From: Paracoccus zhejiangensis | Lineage (GTDB): Bacteria > Pseudomonadota > Alphaproteobacteria > Rhodobacterales > Rhodobacteraceae | Direction of reading: 5' to 3' | Length of the DNA stretch: 64,000 bases | NCBI RefSeq assembly: GCF_002847445.1 | Contig: NZ_CP025430.1 | Location: 62,001-126,000, forward strand | Part shown: one piece after another, positions 1 through 11,298 of the stretch | Numbering within the stretch: the first letter of the stretch is position 1 | How the letters are laid out: every line of letters begins with the position of its first letter | The notes under the pieces: generated by a model | What the model saw: only the letters and a program-made list of their open reading frames with translations | Databases searched by the model: none | What the model was told of the DNA's origin: nothing | Made by a program: the position numbers and the translations under genes

Positions 1-587
1 TGCCGGTGCCCGGCTCGCAAACCGGCCGCTTCTCGTCCGAGCCGGTGACCGGGCTGACCAGCCTTGTCGAGACCAAGGGCGGGTCCGAGCGCAATGCCTC
101 GGTCGCCGAGGCGCTGCGCGTGGGCGACACCATCAAGCGCATCGACGGCACGGAAGTGCCGATCCTGACCAAGTGGAAGCAGGGCGCGAACCAGACGACC
201 GCGCCCGACGCGGCGAAACTGGAGGAAAAGCCCGCCGAGAAGCCGGCTGAGGCTGCGGCACCTACTGCTGCGGCGCCGGCGCCCGTCGCATCCGAAGGCA
301 CCCGTCCGGCGGGTCTCGAGGGCGCGCGCGACGGCAAGGCGGATGACCTGAAGCTGATCAAGGGCGTCGGTCCCAAGCTCGAGGCGCTGCTGAACAGCCT
401 CGGCTTCTGGCATTTCGACCAGATCGCAGCATGGACCGCCGACGAGCTGGCCTGGGTGGACAGCAACCTCGAGGGCTTCCACGGTCGCGCCAGCCGCGAT
501 GAATGGGTCAAGCAGGCCGATCTGCTGGCCAAAGGCGGCGAGACGGAATTTTCGCGCCGTGCCGAAAAGGATGGTATCTACGACTAA
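1..587 (+). CDS. nuoE: NADH-quinone oxidoreductase subunit E, C-terminal part (5' truncated by window edge)
   Basis: This is the 3' end of nuoE, the 24-kDa thioredoxin-like subunit that carries cluster N1a of complex I. The reading frame is open from base 3, and the real start lies upstream of the window. The visible residues begin with the tail of the NuoE core ([12 protein letters not shown]) and continue through an Ala/Pro/Glu-rich linker. They end in a helix-hairpin-helix-like module ([17 protein letters not shown]) of about 80 residues. E. coli NuoE lacks such an extension. The same module recurs in the next gene. nuoF follows two small ORFs later. The identification rests on the core tail and on gene order; the iron-sulfur cysteines are outside the window. 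Confidence 0.88.
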   Translation, partial: PVPGSQTGRFSSEPVTGLTSLVETKGGSERNASVAEALRVGDTIKRIDGTEVPILTKWKQGANQTTAPDAAKLEEKPAEKPAEAAAPTAAAPAPVASEGTRPAGLEGARDGKADDLKLIKGVGPKLEALLNSLGFWHFDQIAAWTADELAWVDSNLEGFHGRASRDEWVKQADLLAKGGETEFSRRAEKDGIYD

Positions 588-635
588 GGATAAACGCGGA
601 ACGGCCCGAAGGCCGACAGGACAGGGAAGGACGAC

Positions 636-1406
636 ATGCAACAGAACGAGTGCACGCGAAACTGCTGGATCGCCGCGGGCGTGGTTGGCCTGCTGGTGTG
701 GATTTTCGCCTCTTTCATCGGTTCCACCCCGGCCTTCGGCGGCCTGTTCCTTGGCCTCATCGCCACCGTCCTGATGGGCCTGTTCCTGGTCTGGGCCTTG
801 TGCCGCGGCAGCGGCTCTGCCGAGGATGACCGGCATCACGGCCTGACCCGCGCCAATCCCAGCTCGACCATCGTGCCGCTGCAAGGCGCCGCGCCTGTCG
901 CGACAGCTGCGGAACCGGCTCCGGCCCCTGCGCCGAAACCCGCACCGGCGGCTCCGGCCGCCTCCGCCCCGGCGGCGGTGACCGAGACCAAGGCCGAGCC
1001 TGCGCCGGCACCTGCCGCCAAGCCGGCCCCGAAACCGGCCGCCGAAAAGCCGGCGGAGCCGAAGGCCGAGAAGAAGGCCGAACCGAAAGCCGCCGCGAAA
1101 CCGGCGGCGAAGAAGGACAGCAAGCCGGCGGCGAAGCCCGCGAAGGCCGCCAAGGCCAAGCCCGATGATCTCAAGCAGATCAAGGGCGTCGGGCCGAAGC
1201 TTGAGCAATTGCTGCACGAGAACGGCATCACCCAGTTCTCGCAGATCGCTGCTTGGGGCGAGGCCGAGATCGACGAATTTGCCGAGAAGATCGGCAGCAT
1301 GGGCGGGCGGATCCGCAGCGATGACTGGATCGCTCAGGCCAGGACCCTGGCCGAGGGCGGCTCGACCGAGTTCGCGTCGCGCGTGAAGAAGGGCGACGTG
1401 TATTGA
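636..1406 (+). CDS. membrane-anchored helix-hairpin-helix protein of the nuo cluster
   Basis: The 256-residue protein has no known function. Residues about 10-50 form one or two hydrophobic helices, followed by a long Ala/Pro/Lys-rich low-complexity linker (about 85-175). The last 80 residues are a helix-hairpin-helix-like domain ([17 protein letters not shown]) clearly paralogous to the tail of NuoE just upstream. The start is the ATG at 636, after an AGGGAAGG-like ribosome site. Its stop overlaps the next ORF. It probably corresponds to one of the unidentified reading frames of the Paracoccus denitrificans nqo cluster. A role as a membrane tether or assembly factor is inference only. Confidence 0.7.
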   Translation: MQQNECTRNCWIAAGVVGLLVWIFASFIGSTPAFGGLFLGLIATVLMGLFLVWALCRGSGSAEDDRHHGLTRANPSSTIVPLQGAAPVATAAEPAPAPAPKPAPAAPAASAPAAVTETKAEPAPAPAAKPAPKPAAEKPAEPKAEKKAEPKAAAKPAAKKDSKPAAKPAKAAKAKPDDLKQIKGVGPKLEQLLHENGITQFSQIAAWGEAEIDEFAEKIGSMGGRIRSDDWIAQARTLAEGGSTEFASRVKKGDVY

Positions 1407-1621
1407 TGGCCGGGCGCCACGATCCTCGGGACGCAGCCCAGCTGCGACTGGCCGCCGTGGTGATCGCGCTCGCCATGGTCGGATGGATCGTCCTGCAATG
1501 GGCGGCGAAACAATATGGCTGGGAACCCCGCTGGGTGTTTCTGGTCGACCTTGCGGCAATCGGCGCTTTCGTCTGGTCGCTGCTGGTAACCTGGCGTATC
1601 TGGCGCCGCAGGAATGGCTGA
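1406..1621 (+). CDS. small two-helix membrane protein, DUF5337-like
   Basis: This is a 71-residue protein with two hydrophobic segments (roughly residues 13-30 and 40-60), separated by a short Trp/Arg-containing loop, and a basic C-terminus (WRIWRRRNG). It looks like the DUF5337 family that sits beside nuoF in Rhodobacterales. The ATG at 1406 overlaps the previous stop as TGATG. A TTG one codon earlier would add a single residue. The overlap implies translational coupling with its upstream neighbour. No function is known. Confidence 0.65.
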   Translation: MAGRHDPRDAAQLRLAAVVIALAMVGWIVLQWAAKQYGWEPRWVFLVDLAAIGAFVWSLLVTWRIWRRRNG

Positions 1622-2947
<1,326 letters not shown>

Positions 2948-2951
2948 GCAG

Positions 2952-3449
2952 ATGCAGCCGGTCGGGCATCATCTGGCGGAATTCAACCTTGGGGTGCTCA
3001 AGCATGATTGGGCCGATCCCCGGGTCAAGGATTTCGTCGATGGCCTCGACCGGGTGAACGCCATCGCCCGACGCAGCCCCGGCTTTGTCTGGATGCTGGG
3101 CGAGGACGAGATGGACGCGGCGCAGCGCGATCCGGAGGGCGCCCTTGGCGGCAATCCCCGGACCGCCTCGACCTTGTCGGTCTGGCAGGATGGCGCCAGC
3201 CTTGAACAGTTCGTCTGGAACACGGTTCACAAGCAGTTCTATGACCGCAAGGCCGAGTGGTATGACGCCGTCGACACCCCGCGTCTGGTGATGTGGTGGG
3301 TGCCGGTCGGACACCGCCCGACCATTGCCGAGGCGATGCAGCGCCTGCGCCAGTTCGCGGCTCAGGGCGATAGCGCCGAGGCCTTCGGCTGGTCCGGCCT
3401 GCGCAATGCGGACCTGTGGAAAATCCGGCAATGCGGAGAGGCGGCATGA
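2952..3449 (+). CDS. DUF3291-like protein, first of a tandem pair
   Basis: The 165-residue protein resembles the DUF3291 family, which has a predicted dimeric alpha/beta-barrel (antibiotic monooxygenase-like) fold. Recognisable elements are the N-terminal HHLAEFNLG strand, the PGFVWML strand, TLSVWQD, a helix ending QFVWNTVHKQFYDRKAEW, and the strand LVMWWVPVGHRP. It shares these blocks in the same order with the next gene, so the two arose by tandem duplication. It starts 4 nt after nuoF, and its stop overlaps the next ATG as ATGA. Its role is unknown. Confidence 0.75.
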   Translation: MQPVGHHLAEFNLGVLKHDWADPRVKDFVDGLDRVNAIARRSPGFVWMLGEDEMDAAQRDPEGALGGNPRTASTLSVWQDGASLEQFVWNTVHKQFYDRKAEWYDAVDTPRLVMWWVPVGHRPTIAEAMQRLRQFAAQGDSAEAFGWSGLRNADLWKIRQCGEAA

Positions 3450-3940
3450 CCGAGGCCCTGCACCTTGCCGAGCTGAACGTGGGCCGCCTTGTCGCCCCCA
3501 CCGACGATCCGCGCGTGGCGGACTTCATGAACGCGCTGGACCGGATCAACGGCATGGGCAAGCGGATGCCGGGTTTCGTCTGGATGATGGAGGGTTCGGG
3601 CGAGCCGGGGACCGGCAATACCGAGGCCAAGATCGGTGGCGATCCGCAATATGTCTCGAACCTGACGGTCTGGGAGGATGTCGAAAGCCTCGAGAAATTC
3701 GTCTGGCAGACGGTGCACCGGCAGTTCTACGAACGCCGGGCCGAGTGGTTTGAATTGCTGGGCCAGATGCATTTCGTCATGTGGTGGGTGCCCGCCGGGC
3801 ATCAGCCGACGTTGGACGAGGCGCTGGAGCGGCTGGAGCATCTGCGGACACATGGCGACAGCGATCACGCCTTCGGCTGGTCCTGGCTGGAACAGGCGCG
3901 GCTTTACCGCACGCGCGGATGCAGCGAGGCGGTGGCATGA
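3446..3940 (+). CDS. DUF3291-like protein, second of a tandem pair
   Basis: This 164-residue paralogue of the preceding gene has the same blocks: LHLAELNVG, PGFVWMM, NLTVWED, FVWQTVHRQFYERRAEW and FVMWWVPAGHQPT. I chose the ATG at 3446, which overlaps the upstream stop as ATGA; a GTG 30 bases earlier is possible but would add residues with no counterpart in the paralogue. Its own stop overlaps the next gene in the same way, so the two paralogues and the following lipoprotein should be translated together. The Trp-rich core is conserved between the copies. No catalytic residues can be assigned by reading. Confidence 0.75.
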   Translation: MTEALHLAELNVGRLVAPTDDPRVADFMNALDRINGMGKRMPGFVWMMEGSGEPGTGNTEAKIGGDPQYVSNLTVWEDVESLEKFVWQTVHRQFYERRAEWFELLGQMHFVMWWVPAGHQPTLDEALERLEHLRTHGDSDHAFGWSWLEQARLYRTRGCSEAVA

Positions 3941-4440
3941 TGCGCGGTTCCCTTCTGATCGGATTGGCCCTGCTTCTGCCCGGATGCGACGCAGCGCAGG
4001 ACGCTGCGGCGCCGGTTGTGCCGGTGCCGGGCGGCGAGATCGGGCAACCCTATGAGGTTCGCCGTGCAGCCTATGAGAGGATGATTGCGCCGCATCGCAT
4101 CACCCTCGACGGCGCGACCTATCTGGTCGAGTTCCGTCAGGTGCAGGCGCCTCGCGTGCCGCGTCCGGCCGATCTGCCGGATGACGTGATCGACGTTGAG
4201 CCGGCGATCTGGGACGAAGCCCATGACATCGCCGTCAGCAGGCAGGCGACGCCCTTCACGCAAGCCGACCGGGCCGAGGCCGAGCGGGTTGCGATTGCCG
4301 ATTGCAGCAGGCTGAGCAGCCTGATCTCGGCCTCGGCACGGGGCAACCCGCGCTTCGTTGCCATTGATCGTCCGGGCGACAGCAACGAGTGGGTTTTCCC
4401 CTCGTGGTGTTCGCTTGACCTTTCGGATGCGGTGAATTGA
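3937..4440 (+). CDS. putative lipoprotein of the nuo cluster
   Basis: This is a 167-residue protein with a typical lipoprotein signal: two Met, Arg, a hydrophobic stretch (LLIGLALLL) and the lipobox LPGC, followed by Asp, which in enteric bacteria would favour inner-membrane retention. The mature part has no family I recognise. It contains two further Cys (in IADCSR and PSWCSLD) that could form a disulfide in the periplasm. The start at 3937 overlaps the previous stop (ATGA). A longer reading frame from 3781 lacks a signal peptide and overlaps the DUF3291 gene, so I reject it. Confidence 0.65.
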   Translation: MMRGSLLIGLALLLPGCDAAQDAAAPVVPVPGGEIGQPYEVRRAAYERMIAPHRITLDGATYLVEFRQVQAPRVPRPADLPDDVIDVEPAIWDEAHDIAVSRQATPFTQADRAEAERVAIADCSRLSSLISASARGNPRFVAIDRPGDSNEWVFPSWCSLDLSDAVN

Positions 4441-4790
4441 TCGCCGGGCGCGCATATGCCGCGGCGGCTTTTGCCGTCATCGCGCTGGCAGGTTGCGAGC
4501 CGACCACGACCGGCAGCGGCGTGACCGGCGGCACCGTCATCGAGGCGGGCGAAGCCAAGATGCGGGTCAGCACCGGCGAGACGGTCGAGGGCATTGCCGG
4601 CGGGCCGCTGACGCTGCTTCTGGTCACCCGCGCCGACAGCAAGCCCACGACGACGAAGGACGAGGCTGCTGCACGCGCCGTCTATGCGGCCTATTGCCAA
4701 GACAAGGGCGGGCCGGGACTGGGCGGCGAGGGCTATTTCTCGCAGTTCGGCGGCCGTTCAGCGTGGAAATTCGGGGCCTGTGGCGCATGA
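4437..4790 (+). CDS. small putative lipoprotein of the nuo cluster
   Basis: The 117-residue protein starts at a TTG that overlaps the preceding stop (TTGA). It has a hydrophobic N-terminus ending in a lipobox (ALAGC, Cys at residue 20), then a Thr/Gly-rich segment and a C-terminal domain with two Cys (YCQDKGG and FGACGA). I recognise no family. It is the second consecutive lipoprotein gene in the cluster and similar in size to its neighbour, but not obviously homologous to it. The weak start codon suggests low expression or dependence on ribosomes arriving from the upstream gene. Confidence 0.55.
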   Translation: MIAGRAYAAAAFAVIALAGCEPTTTGSGVTGGTVIEAGEAKMRVSTGETVEGIAGGPLTLLLVTRADSKPTTTKDEAAARAVYAAYCQDKGGPGLGGEGYFSQFGGRSAWKFGACGA

Positions 4791-4873
4791 GCAAGCGGGC
4801 TGCGGCATATCATCTCACGGCGGACTTCACAGACGCCTCACCCCAGCGTGTCGGGCAGGCCGGGCGCTTCCGT

Positions 4874-4894
4874 GTTATGGGCAATGCCCATAAC
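4874..4894. promoter_or_regulatory. perfect 21-bp inverted repeat upstream of the DUF5333-like gene
   Basis: The arms GTTATGGGCA and TGCCCATAAC are exact reverse complements around a single central A. The site lies 18 bases before the ATG at 4913, in a 122-base gap that is the longest in the nuo cluster. As RNA it could form an 8-bp stem with a 5-base loop, but no T-run follows, so it is not a standard terminator. A dimeric repressor or activator site or an mRNA-processing hairpin are both possible. No clear -35/-10 pair was seen. Confidence 0.5.
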
Positions 4895-4912
4895 GGAACG
4901 GAGCAGACCCGA

Positions 4913-5326
4913 ATGAAACCGAGCACCCTTCTGGGCACCGCCCTGATCGCCGCGACCCTGGCCACTGCCGTACCGGCCTTTGCGCAGGGAAACATGGCGC
5001 AAGACAAGTACCTCAACGACCGGCTGGTCGCGGCCCGCGTGGCCGATCGCATCCGCCGGGAATGCCCCTCGATCGATCTGCGCGTCGTGGCCGCATGGTC
5101 GCAGGCCCGCGCGCTGCAGCGCTATGCCCGCGAGCAGGGCAACAGCGATGCGGCGATCGACGAATATCTGGACAGCCGCCCCGTCAAGGATCGCATCTAT
5201 GGCATCGCCGACGCTTATCTGGCACAGCAGGGCGCAACGCGCGGCGATGCCGAGAGCTTCTGCCGTGTCGGGCGGGACGAAATAGCAAAAAAGACCGTCA
5301 GCGGATCGCTGCTGGCTGCAAAATGA
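4913..5326 (+). CDS. secreted DUF5333-like protein
   Basis: This is a 137-residue protein with a cleavable signal peptide ([20 protein letters not shown], ending AFA at about residue 24) and a helical mature domain with two Cys (RRECPS and SFCRVG) that may pair in the periplasm. It resembles DUF5333, a small Rhodobacterales family found beside nuoG. Its function is unknown. The start is the ATG at 4913; the much longer open frame upstream reads through the lipoprotein gene and the palindrome and is not coding. It ends 10 bases before nuoG, so it is probably cotranscribed. Confidence 0.65.
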   Translation: MKPSTLLGTALIAATLATAVPAFAQGNMAQDKYLNDRLVAARVADRIRRECPSIDLRVVAAWSQARALQRYAREQGNSDAAIDEYLDSRPVKDRIYGIADAYLAQQGATRGDAESFCRVGRDEIAKKTVSGSLLAAK

Positions 5327-5336
5327 AGGTGAAGTG

Positions 5337-7361
5337 ATGGCGGATCTGCGCAAAATCATCATTGATGGCAAGGAAATCGAGGTTGATCCCAACCTGACCC
5401 TGATTCAGGCCTGCGAACAGGCGGGCATCGAGGTTCCGCGCTTCTGCTATCACGAGCGGCTGTCGATTGCCGGCAACTGCCGCATGTGTCTGGTCGAGGT
5501 GGTGGGTGGCCCGCCCAAGCCCGCCGCCTCCTGCGCCATGCAGGTCAAGGACCTGCGCCCCGGACCCGAGGGCGCGCCGTCCGAGATCAAGACCAACTCG
5601 CCCATGGTCAAGAAGGCCCGTGAAGGGGTCATGGAATTCCTGCTGATCAACCATCCGCTGGATTGCCCGATCTGCGATCAGGGCGGCGAATGCGACCTGC
5701 AGGATCAGGCCATGGCCTATGGCATCGACTTCTCGCGCTATCGCGAGCCGAAGCGCGCCAGCGACGATCTGGACCTGGGCCCGCTGGTCGAGACCCACAT
5801 GACCCGCTGCATCTCCTGCACCCGCTGCGTCCGTTTCACCAGCGAGGTCGCCGGCATCACCCAGATGGGCCAGACTGGCCGGGGCGAAGATGCCGAGATC
5901 ACCAGCTATCTGAACGAGACGCTGAACTCGAACCTGCAGGGCAATATCATCGATCTCTGCCCGGTCGGGGCGCTGGTTTCCAAGCCCTATGCCTTCACCG
6001 CCCGCCCGTGGGAGCTCAGCAAGACCGAGACGATCGACGTGATGGACGCGCTTGGCAGCAATATCCGCGTCGATACCAAGGGCCGCGAAGTCATGCGCAT
6101 CCTGCCGCGCAACAATGACGGCGTGAACGAAGAATGGATTTCCGACAAGACCCGCTTTGTCTGGGACGGCTTGCGTCGCCAGAGGCTGGACAAGCCCTAT
6201 ATCCGCGAGAACGGCAAGCTGCGCCCGGCCACTTGGCCCGAGGCGCTGGGGGCTGCGGCATCGGCGATGAAGGGCAAGCGCGTTGCCGGCCTGATCGGTG
6301 ATCTGGCCTCGGCCGAAGCGGCCTTCAGCCTGAAATCGCTGATCGTCGACGGGCTGGAAGGCCGGGTCGAATGCCGCACCGATGGCGCCAAGCTGCCCAT
6401 CGGCAACCGTTCGGCCTATGTCGGCACGGCGCGCATCGCCGATATCGACGACGCCAAGATGATCCAGCTCATTGGCACCAATCCGCGCGAGGAAGCGCCG
6501 GTGCTGAACGCCCGTATCCGGGCGGCCTGGGCGCGGGGCGCTCAGGTCGGGCTGGTCGGCGAGGCTGCCGATCTGACCTATGATTACGCCCATGTCGGCA
6601 CTGACCGCGCCGCACTGGAAAGCCTGTCGAGCCGCGAGATTTCGCAGGAGACCAAGGACAAGCCGTCGATCGTGATCGTCGGGCAGGGCGCCATCATCGG
6701 CGCCGATGGCGAGGCGGTTCTGGCCCATGCGATGGCGCTGGCCGAGAACAGCAATTCGAAACTGCTGATCCTGCACACCGCCGCCAGCCGCGTCGGTGCG
6801 ATGGATGTGGGCGCCGCGACCCATGGCGGCATGGAAGCGGCGCTCGAGGGGGCCGAGGTGGTCTATAACCTTGGTGCCGACGAGGTCGACATCGCGTCGG
6901 GTGCCTTCGTGATCTATCAGGGCAGCCATGGCGATCGCGGTGCGCATCGGGCCGACGTGATCCTGCCGGGCGCCTGCTATACCGAGGAAACCGGGCTGTT
7001 CGTGAATACCGAAGGCCGGCCGCAACTGGCGCTGCGCGCGAACTTCGCGCCGGGCGAGGCCAAGGAGAACTGGGCGATCCTGCGCGCGCTGTCCGCCGAA
7101 CTGGATGCCAAGCTGCCCTGGGACAGCCTTGCGGCGCTGCGCCGCGCGCTGGTCGAGGCGGTGCCGCATCTGGCCGGTCTCGACCAGGTGCCCGAGAACG
7201 TCTGGCAGGCGCTGCCGGTCAAGGCGATGGGCAAGGGCGAGTTCGCCCCGGCGATCCACAGCTTCTACCTGACCAACCCGATCGCGCGGGCCTCGACCCT
7301 GATGGGCGAGCTGGCGGCGATGGCCGCCGCCCGGCGGGCGCAACCCATGGCTGCCGAGTAA
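5337..7361 (+). CDS. nuoG: NADH-quinone oxidoreductase subunit G
   Basis: NuoG (674 residues) is the 75-kDa subunit that conducts electrons through clusters N1b, N4 and N5. The N-terminus has the [2Fe-2S] ligands ([15 protein letters not shown]), then the His-type N5 region, and N4-type Cys motifs ([12 protein letters not shown] and [10 protein letters not shown]). The C-terminal half is the molybdopterin-oxidoreductase-like domain without a cofactor, as in mitochondrial and Paracoccus Nqo3. I use the ATG at 5337 behind AAGGTGA; a GTG directly before it would add one residue. The length fits the short alphaproteobacterial type rather than the E. coli type of about 900 residues. Confidence 0.97.
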   Translation: MADLRKIIIDGKEIEVDPNLTLIQACEQAGIEVPRFCYHERLSIAGNCRMCLVEVVGGPPKPAASCAMQVKDLRPGPEGAPSEIKTNSPMVKKAREGVMEFLLINHPLDCPICDQGGECDLQDQAMAYGIDFSRYREPKRASDDLDLGPLVETHMTRCISCTRCVRFTSEVAGITQMGQTGRGEDAEITSYLNETLNSNLQGNIIDLCPVGALVSKPYAFTARPWELSKTETIDVMDALGSNIRVDTKGREVMRILPRNNDGVNEEWISDKTRFVWDGLRRQRLDKPYIRENGKLRPATWPEALGAAASAMKGKRVAGLIGDLASAEAAFSLKSLIVDGLEGRVECRTDGAKLPIGNRSAYVGTARIADIDDAKMIQLIGTNPREEAPVLNARIRAAWARGAQVGLVGEAADLTYDYAHVGTDRAALESLSSREISQETKDKPSIVIVGQGAIIGADGEAVLAHAMALAENSNSKLLILHTAASRVGAMDVGAATHGGMEAALEGAEVVYNLGADEVDIASGAFVIYQGSHGDRGAHRADVILPGACYTEETGLFVNTEGRPQLALRANFAPGEAKENWAILRALSAELDAKLPWDSLAALRRALVEAVPHLAGLDQVPENVWQALPVKAMGKGEFAPAIHSFYLTNPIARASTLMGELAAMAAARRAQPMAAE

Positions 7362-7365
7362 GCCG

Positions 7366-8139
7366 ATGATGCCAGCCCTTCGCCAGCATCTGTCCCTTCC
7401 CGCCGCGCTGATCGCGCTGCTCGCGGGTTGTGGCAGCGCGGGCGACGGGACGGCGGGCCGCCCCCCGGCCAAGCCGGATCGGGTTTCGGTGGCGGTAGCA
7501 GCCTCGGACCGCGGCAAGGGCGAGGCGCCGATGACGCAGGCCCATGTCTCGACCAAATCGGGCGAGATCCTGATTCTCGAACCCGATGGCAAGGTCAGCA
7601 CCATGCAGCTCGACTCGCCCCAGGGGCGCGACGTGTTTCGCGTGACCGAGGCGCAGATGGTGGCGTTGCGCAATGGCAACGATCCGATCTGGGACGGCGT
7701 GGTGGCCAAGGGCGTGACGCGCAAGGGGCCGACGGCGCAGGAGGTTGCGCTGCAGGAATTCGCCGCCCAGACCGGCCCGGCGCTGCCCGAGGTGAAAAAG
7801 GGCGCGGCGCCCATCGACCCGGCGGATTTCATTGGCGTGAAGATCACCACGATCTCGCCCGACCGCTCCAGCGATCTGGTTGAAGTTTCGGCCAATCTGC
7901 GGGAAGGGGTGGACGCCGATATCGCCTTTTCGTATGCGACCTGCGCGCTTGCCCGTTGGGCCAAGGAACAGGGCACGCCCTATGCGCGCCACATCCGTAC
8001 GCTGCAGGACCAGCGCAACGGCAAGCTGCTGATCGGCGCCGCCTACATGCTGTCGAAAGATCGACCGATGGGGCTGCGCGTGATGGAAACGAATGACACC
8101 CTGCGCGAATGCAGGAACCGCGGCATCCCCGCGGCATAA
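7366..8139 (+). CDS. putative lipoprotein between nuoG and nuoH
   Basis: The 257-residue protein starts 4 bases after nuoG. It has a hydrophobic signal with lipobox LLAGC (Cys at about residue 22) followed by a Gly/Pro-rich spacer. The mature region begins with a beta-rich segment (SGEILILEPDGKVSTMQL). Residues about 150-257 form a domain with two Cys (YATCALA and LRECRNR). I recognise no family. It is the third lipoprotein of the cluster, and its place between two structural subunits makes cotranslation with them likely. An assembly or periplasmic role is only a guess. Confidence 0.65.
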   Translation: MMPALRQHLSLPAALIALLAGCGSAGDGTAGRPPAKPDRVSVAVAASDRGKGEAPMTQAHVSTKSGEILILEPDGKVSTMQLDSPQGRDVFRVTEAQMVALRNGNDPIWDGVVAKGVTRKGPTAQEVALQEFAAQTGPALPEVKKGAAPIDPADFIGVKITTISPDRSSDLVEVSANLREGVDADIAFSYATCALARWAKEQGTPYARHIRTLQDQRNGKLLIGAAYMLSKDRPMGLRVMETNDTLRECRNRGIPAA

Positions 8140-8157
8140 AGGAAGGGACAGAGGGTC

Positions 8158-9192
8158 ATGGCAGGGTTCTGGGCATCCGCCCTTGGATTTTCACTGATCA
8201 TGCTGGCGCAGGGGCTGGCGGTGATCGCCTTTGTCATGCTGTCGCTGATCTTCATGGTCTATGGCGACCGCAAGATCTGGGCCGCCGTGCAGATGCGCCG
8301 CGGCCCGAACGTGGTCGGGCCCTGGGGCCTGCTGCAGACCTTTGCCGATGCGCTGAAATACGTGCTGAAGGAAATCGTCGTGCCGGCCGGTGCCGACAAG
8401 TTCGTCTATTTCCTCGCGCCCTTCCTGTCGATGACGCTGGCGCTGACCGCCTTTGTGGCGATCCCCTTTGCCGATGGCTGGGTGGTGTCGAACCTGAACG
8501 TGGGCATCCTGTTCATCTTCGCCGTCTCCTCGCTCGAGGTCTACGGCGTCATCATGGGTGGCTGGGCCTCGAACTCGAAATACCCGTTCCTCGGCTCGCT
8601 GCGCTCTGCCGCGCAGATGATCAGCTACGAGGTCAGCATGGGTCTGATTATCATCGGCGTCATCATCTCGACCGGCTCGATGAACATGTCGGCCATCGTC
8701 GAGGCGCAGCGCGGTGACTGGGGCCTGTTGAACTGGTACTGGCTGCCGCACCTGCCGATGGTGGTGCTGTTCTTCGTCTCGGCCCTGGCCGAGACCAACC
8801 GCCCGCCCTTCGACCTGCCGGAAGCGGAATCCGAACTGGTCGCCGGCTTCATGGTCGAATATTCCTCGACCCCGTACCTGCTGTTCATGGCCGGTGAATA
8901 CATCGCCATGTTCCTGATGTGCGCGCTGACCAGCATCCTTTTCTTCGGCGGCTGGCTGTCGCCCATCCCGGGCATCCCCGACGGGGCCATGTGGATGGTG
9001 CTGAAGATGTGGTTCTTCTTCTTCATGTTCGCCATGGTGAAGGCGATCGTGCCGCGCTATCGTTACGACCAGCTGATGCGGATCGGCTGGAAGGTGTTCC
9101 TGCCGCTGTCACTCGCCTGGGTGGTGATCGTGGCGTTCCTTGCAAAATTCGAAGTGCTGGGCGGGGCCTGGGCCCGTTGGGCGGGGGTGTAA
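8158..9192 (+). CDS. nuoH: NADH-quinone oxidoreductase subunit H
   Basis: NuoH (344 residues) is the ND1 homologue. This membrane subunit forms much of the quinone-binding chamber at the junction with the peripheral arm. The sequence shows about eight hydrophobic helices and family signatures: [16 protein letters not shown] near residue 37, the acidic loop [21 protein letters not shown] near residue 208, and EYIAMF. Its length is typical. An AGGAAGG-type site precedes the ATG. It sits in the order G-H-I as in other alphaproteobacteria, with a short ORF inserted before nuoI. Confidence 0.97.
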   Translation: MAGFWASALGFSLIMLAQGLAVIAFVMLSLIFMVYGDRKIWAAVQMRRGPNVVGPWGLLQTFADALKYVLKEIVVPAGADKFVYFLAPFLSMTLALTAFVAIPFADGWVVSNLNVGILFIFAVSSLEVYGVIMGGWASNSKYPFLGSLRSAAQMISYEVSMGLIIIGVIISTGSMNMSAIVEAQRGDWGLLNWYWLPHLPMVVLFFVSALAETNRPPFDLPEAESELVAGFMVEYSSTPYLLFMAGEYIAMFLMCALTSILFFGGWLSPIPGIPDGAMWMVLKMWFFFFMFAMVKAIVPRYRYDQLMRIGWKVFLPLSLAWVVIVAFLAKFEVLGGAWARWAGV

Positions 9193-9196
9193 TCCG

Positions 9197-9873
<677 letters not shown>

Positions 9874-9904
9874 CCGGACGCGCCGCATATCACGAGGGCC
9901 ACGC

Positions 9905-10323
9905 ATGAACGACGGCTTCCAGAAACTGTTCCAGCAGATGCTCGAATCCGGGCAGGAGATGGCGCGCGCCTTCAATCCGGCGCTGGAGAAGGTCGATACC
10001 AAGGCCTTCGAGAAGCTGATCCCGACCATGTCCTCGGACATGCTGGAAATGTGGTTCGGCAAGACCTTCAACCGCGACGGGCTTGACGCGCGGACGCGGC
10101 TGCTGGTGACGGTGGCGGCGATGACCGTGCAGGGCGCCCATGCCGAGCCGCAGTTGCGCATGACCATCCGTCATGCGCTCGAGGCCGGCGCAACCCGGCG
10201 CGAGATCGCCGAGGTGATCTATCAGATGGGCATGTTCGGCGGCATCCCGGCGATGCAGAAGGCCCTGGACGTGGCGCAAAGCGTGTTCGCGGAAACGGAC
10301 AAGGGCGCAGAGGACGACAAGCT

Positions 10324-10327
<4 letters not shown>
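9905..10327 (+). CDS. carboxymuconolactone decarboxylase family (AhpD-like) protein in the nuo cluster
   Basis: This is a 140-residue helical protein. The core ([16 protein letters not shown], then [18 protein letters not shown] and [15 protein letters not shown]) matches the carboxymuconolactone decarboxylase fold. The redox CxxC of AhpD-type members is absent, and the protein has no Cys at all, so peroxidase support chemistry is unlikely. It is closer to the gamma-carboxymuconolactone decarboxylase branch. It is translationally coupled to nuoJ by an ATGA overlap and lies 31 bases after nuoI. Its substrate and any complex I role are unknown. Confidence 0.78.
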
Positions 10328-11294
<967 letters not shown>

Positions 11295-11298
11295 GATC

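Noticed and set aside
5298..7976. Very long antisense open frame (892 codons) opposite nuoG
   Set aside because: It is a high-GC shadow of nuoG and the next gene; its product is His/Arg/Gln-rich and without domains, while the sense strand has clear nuoG motifs.
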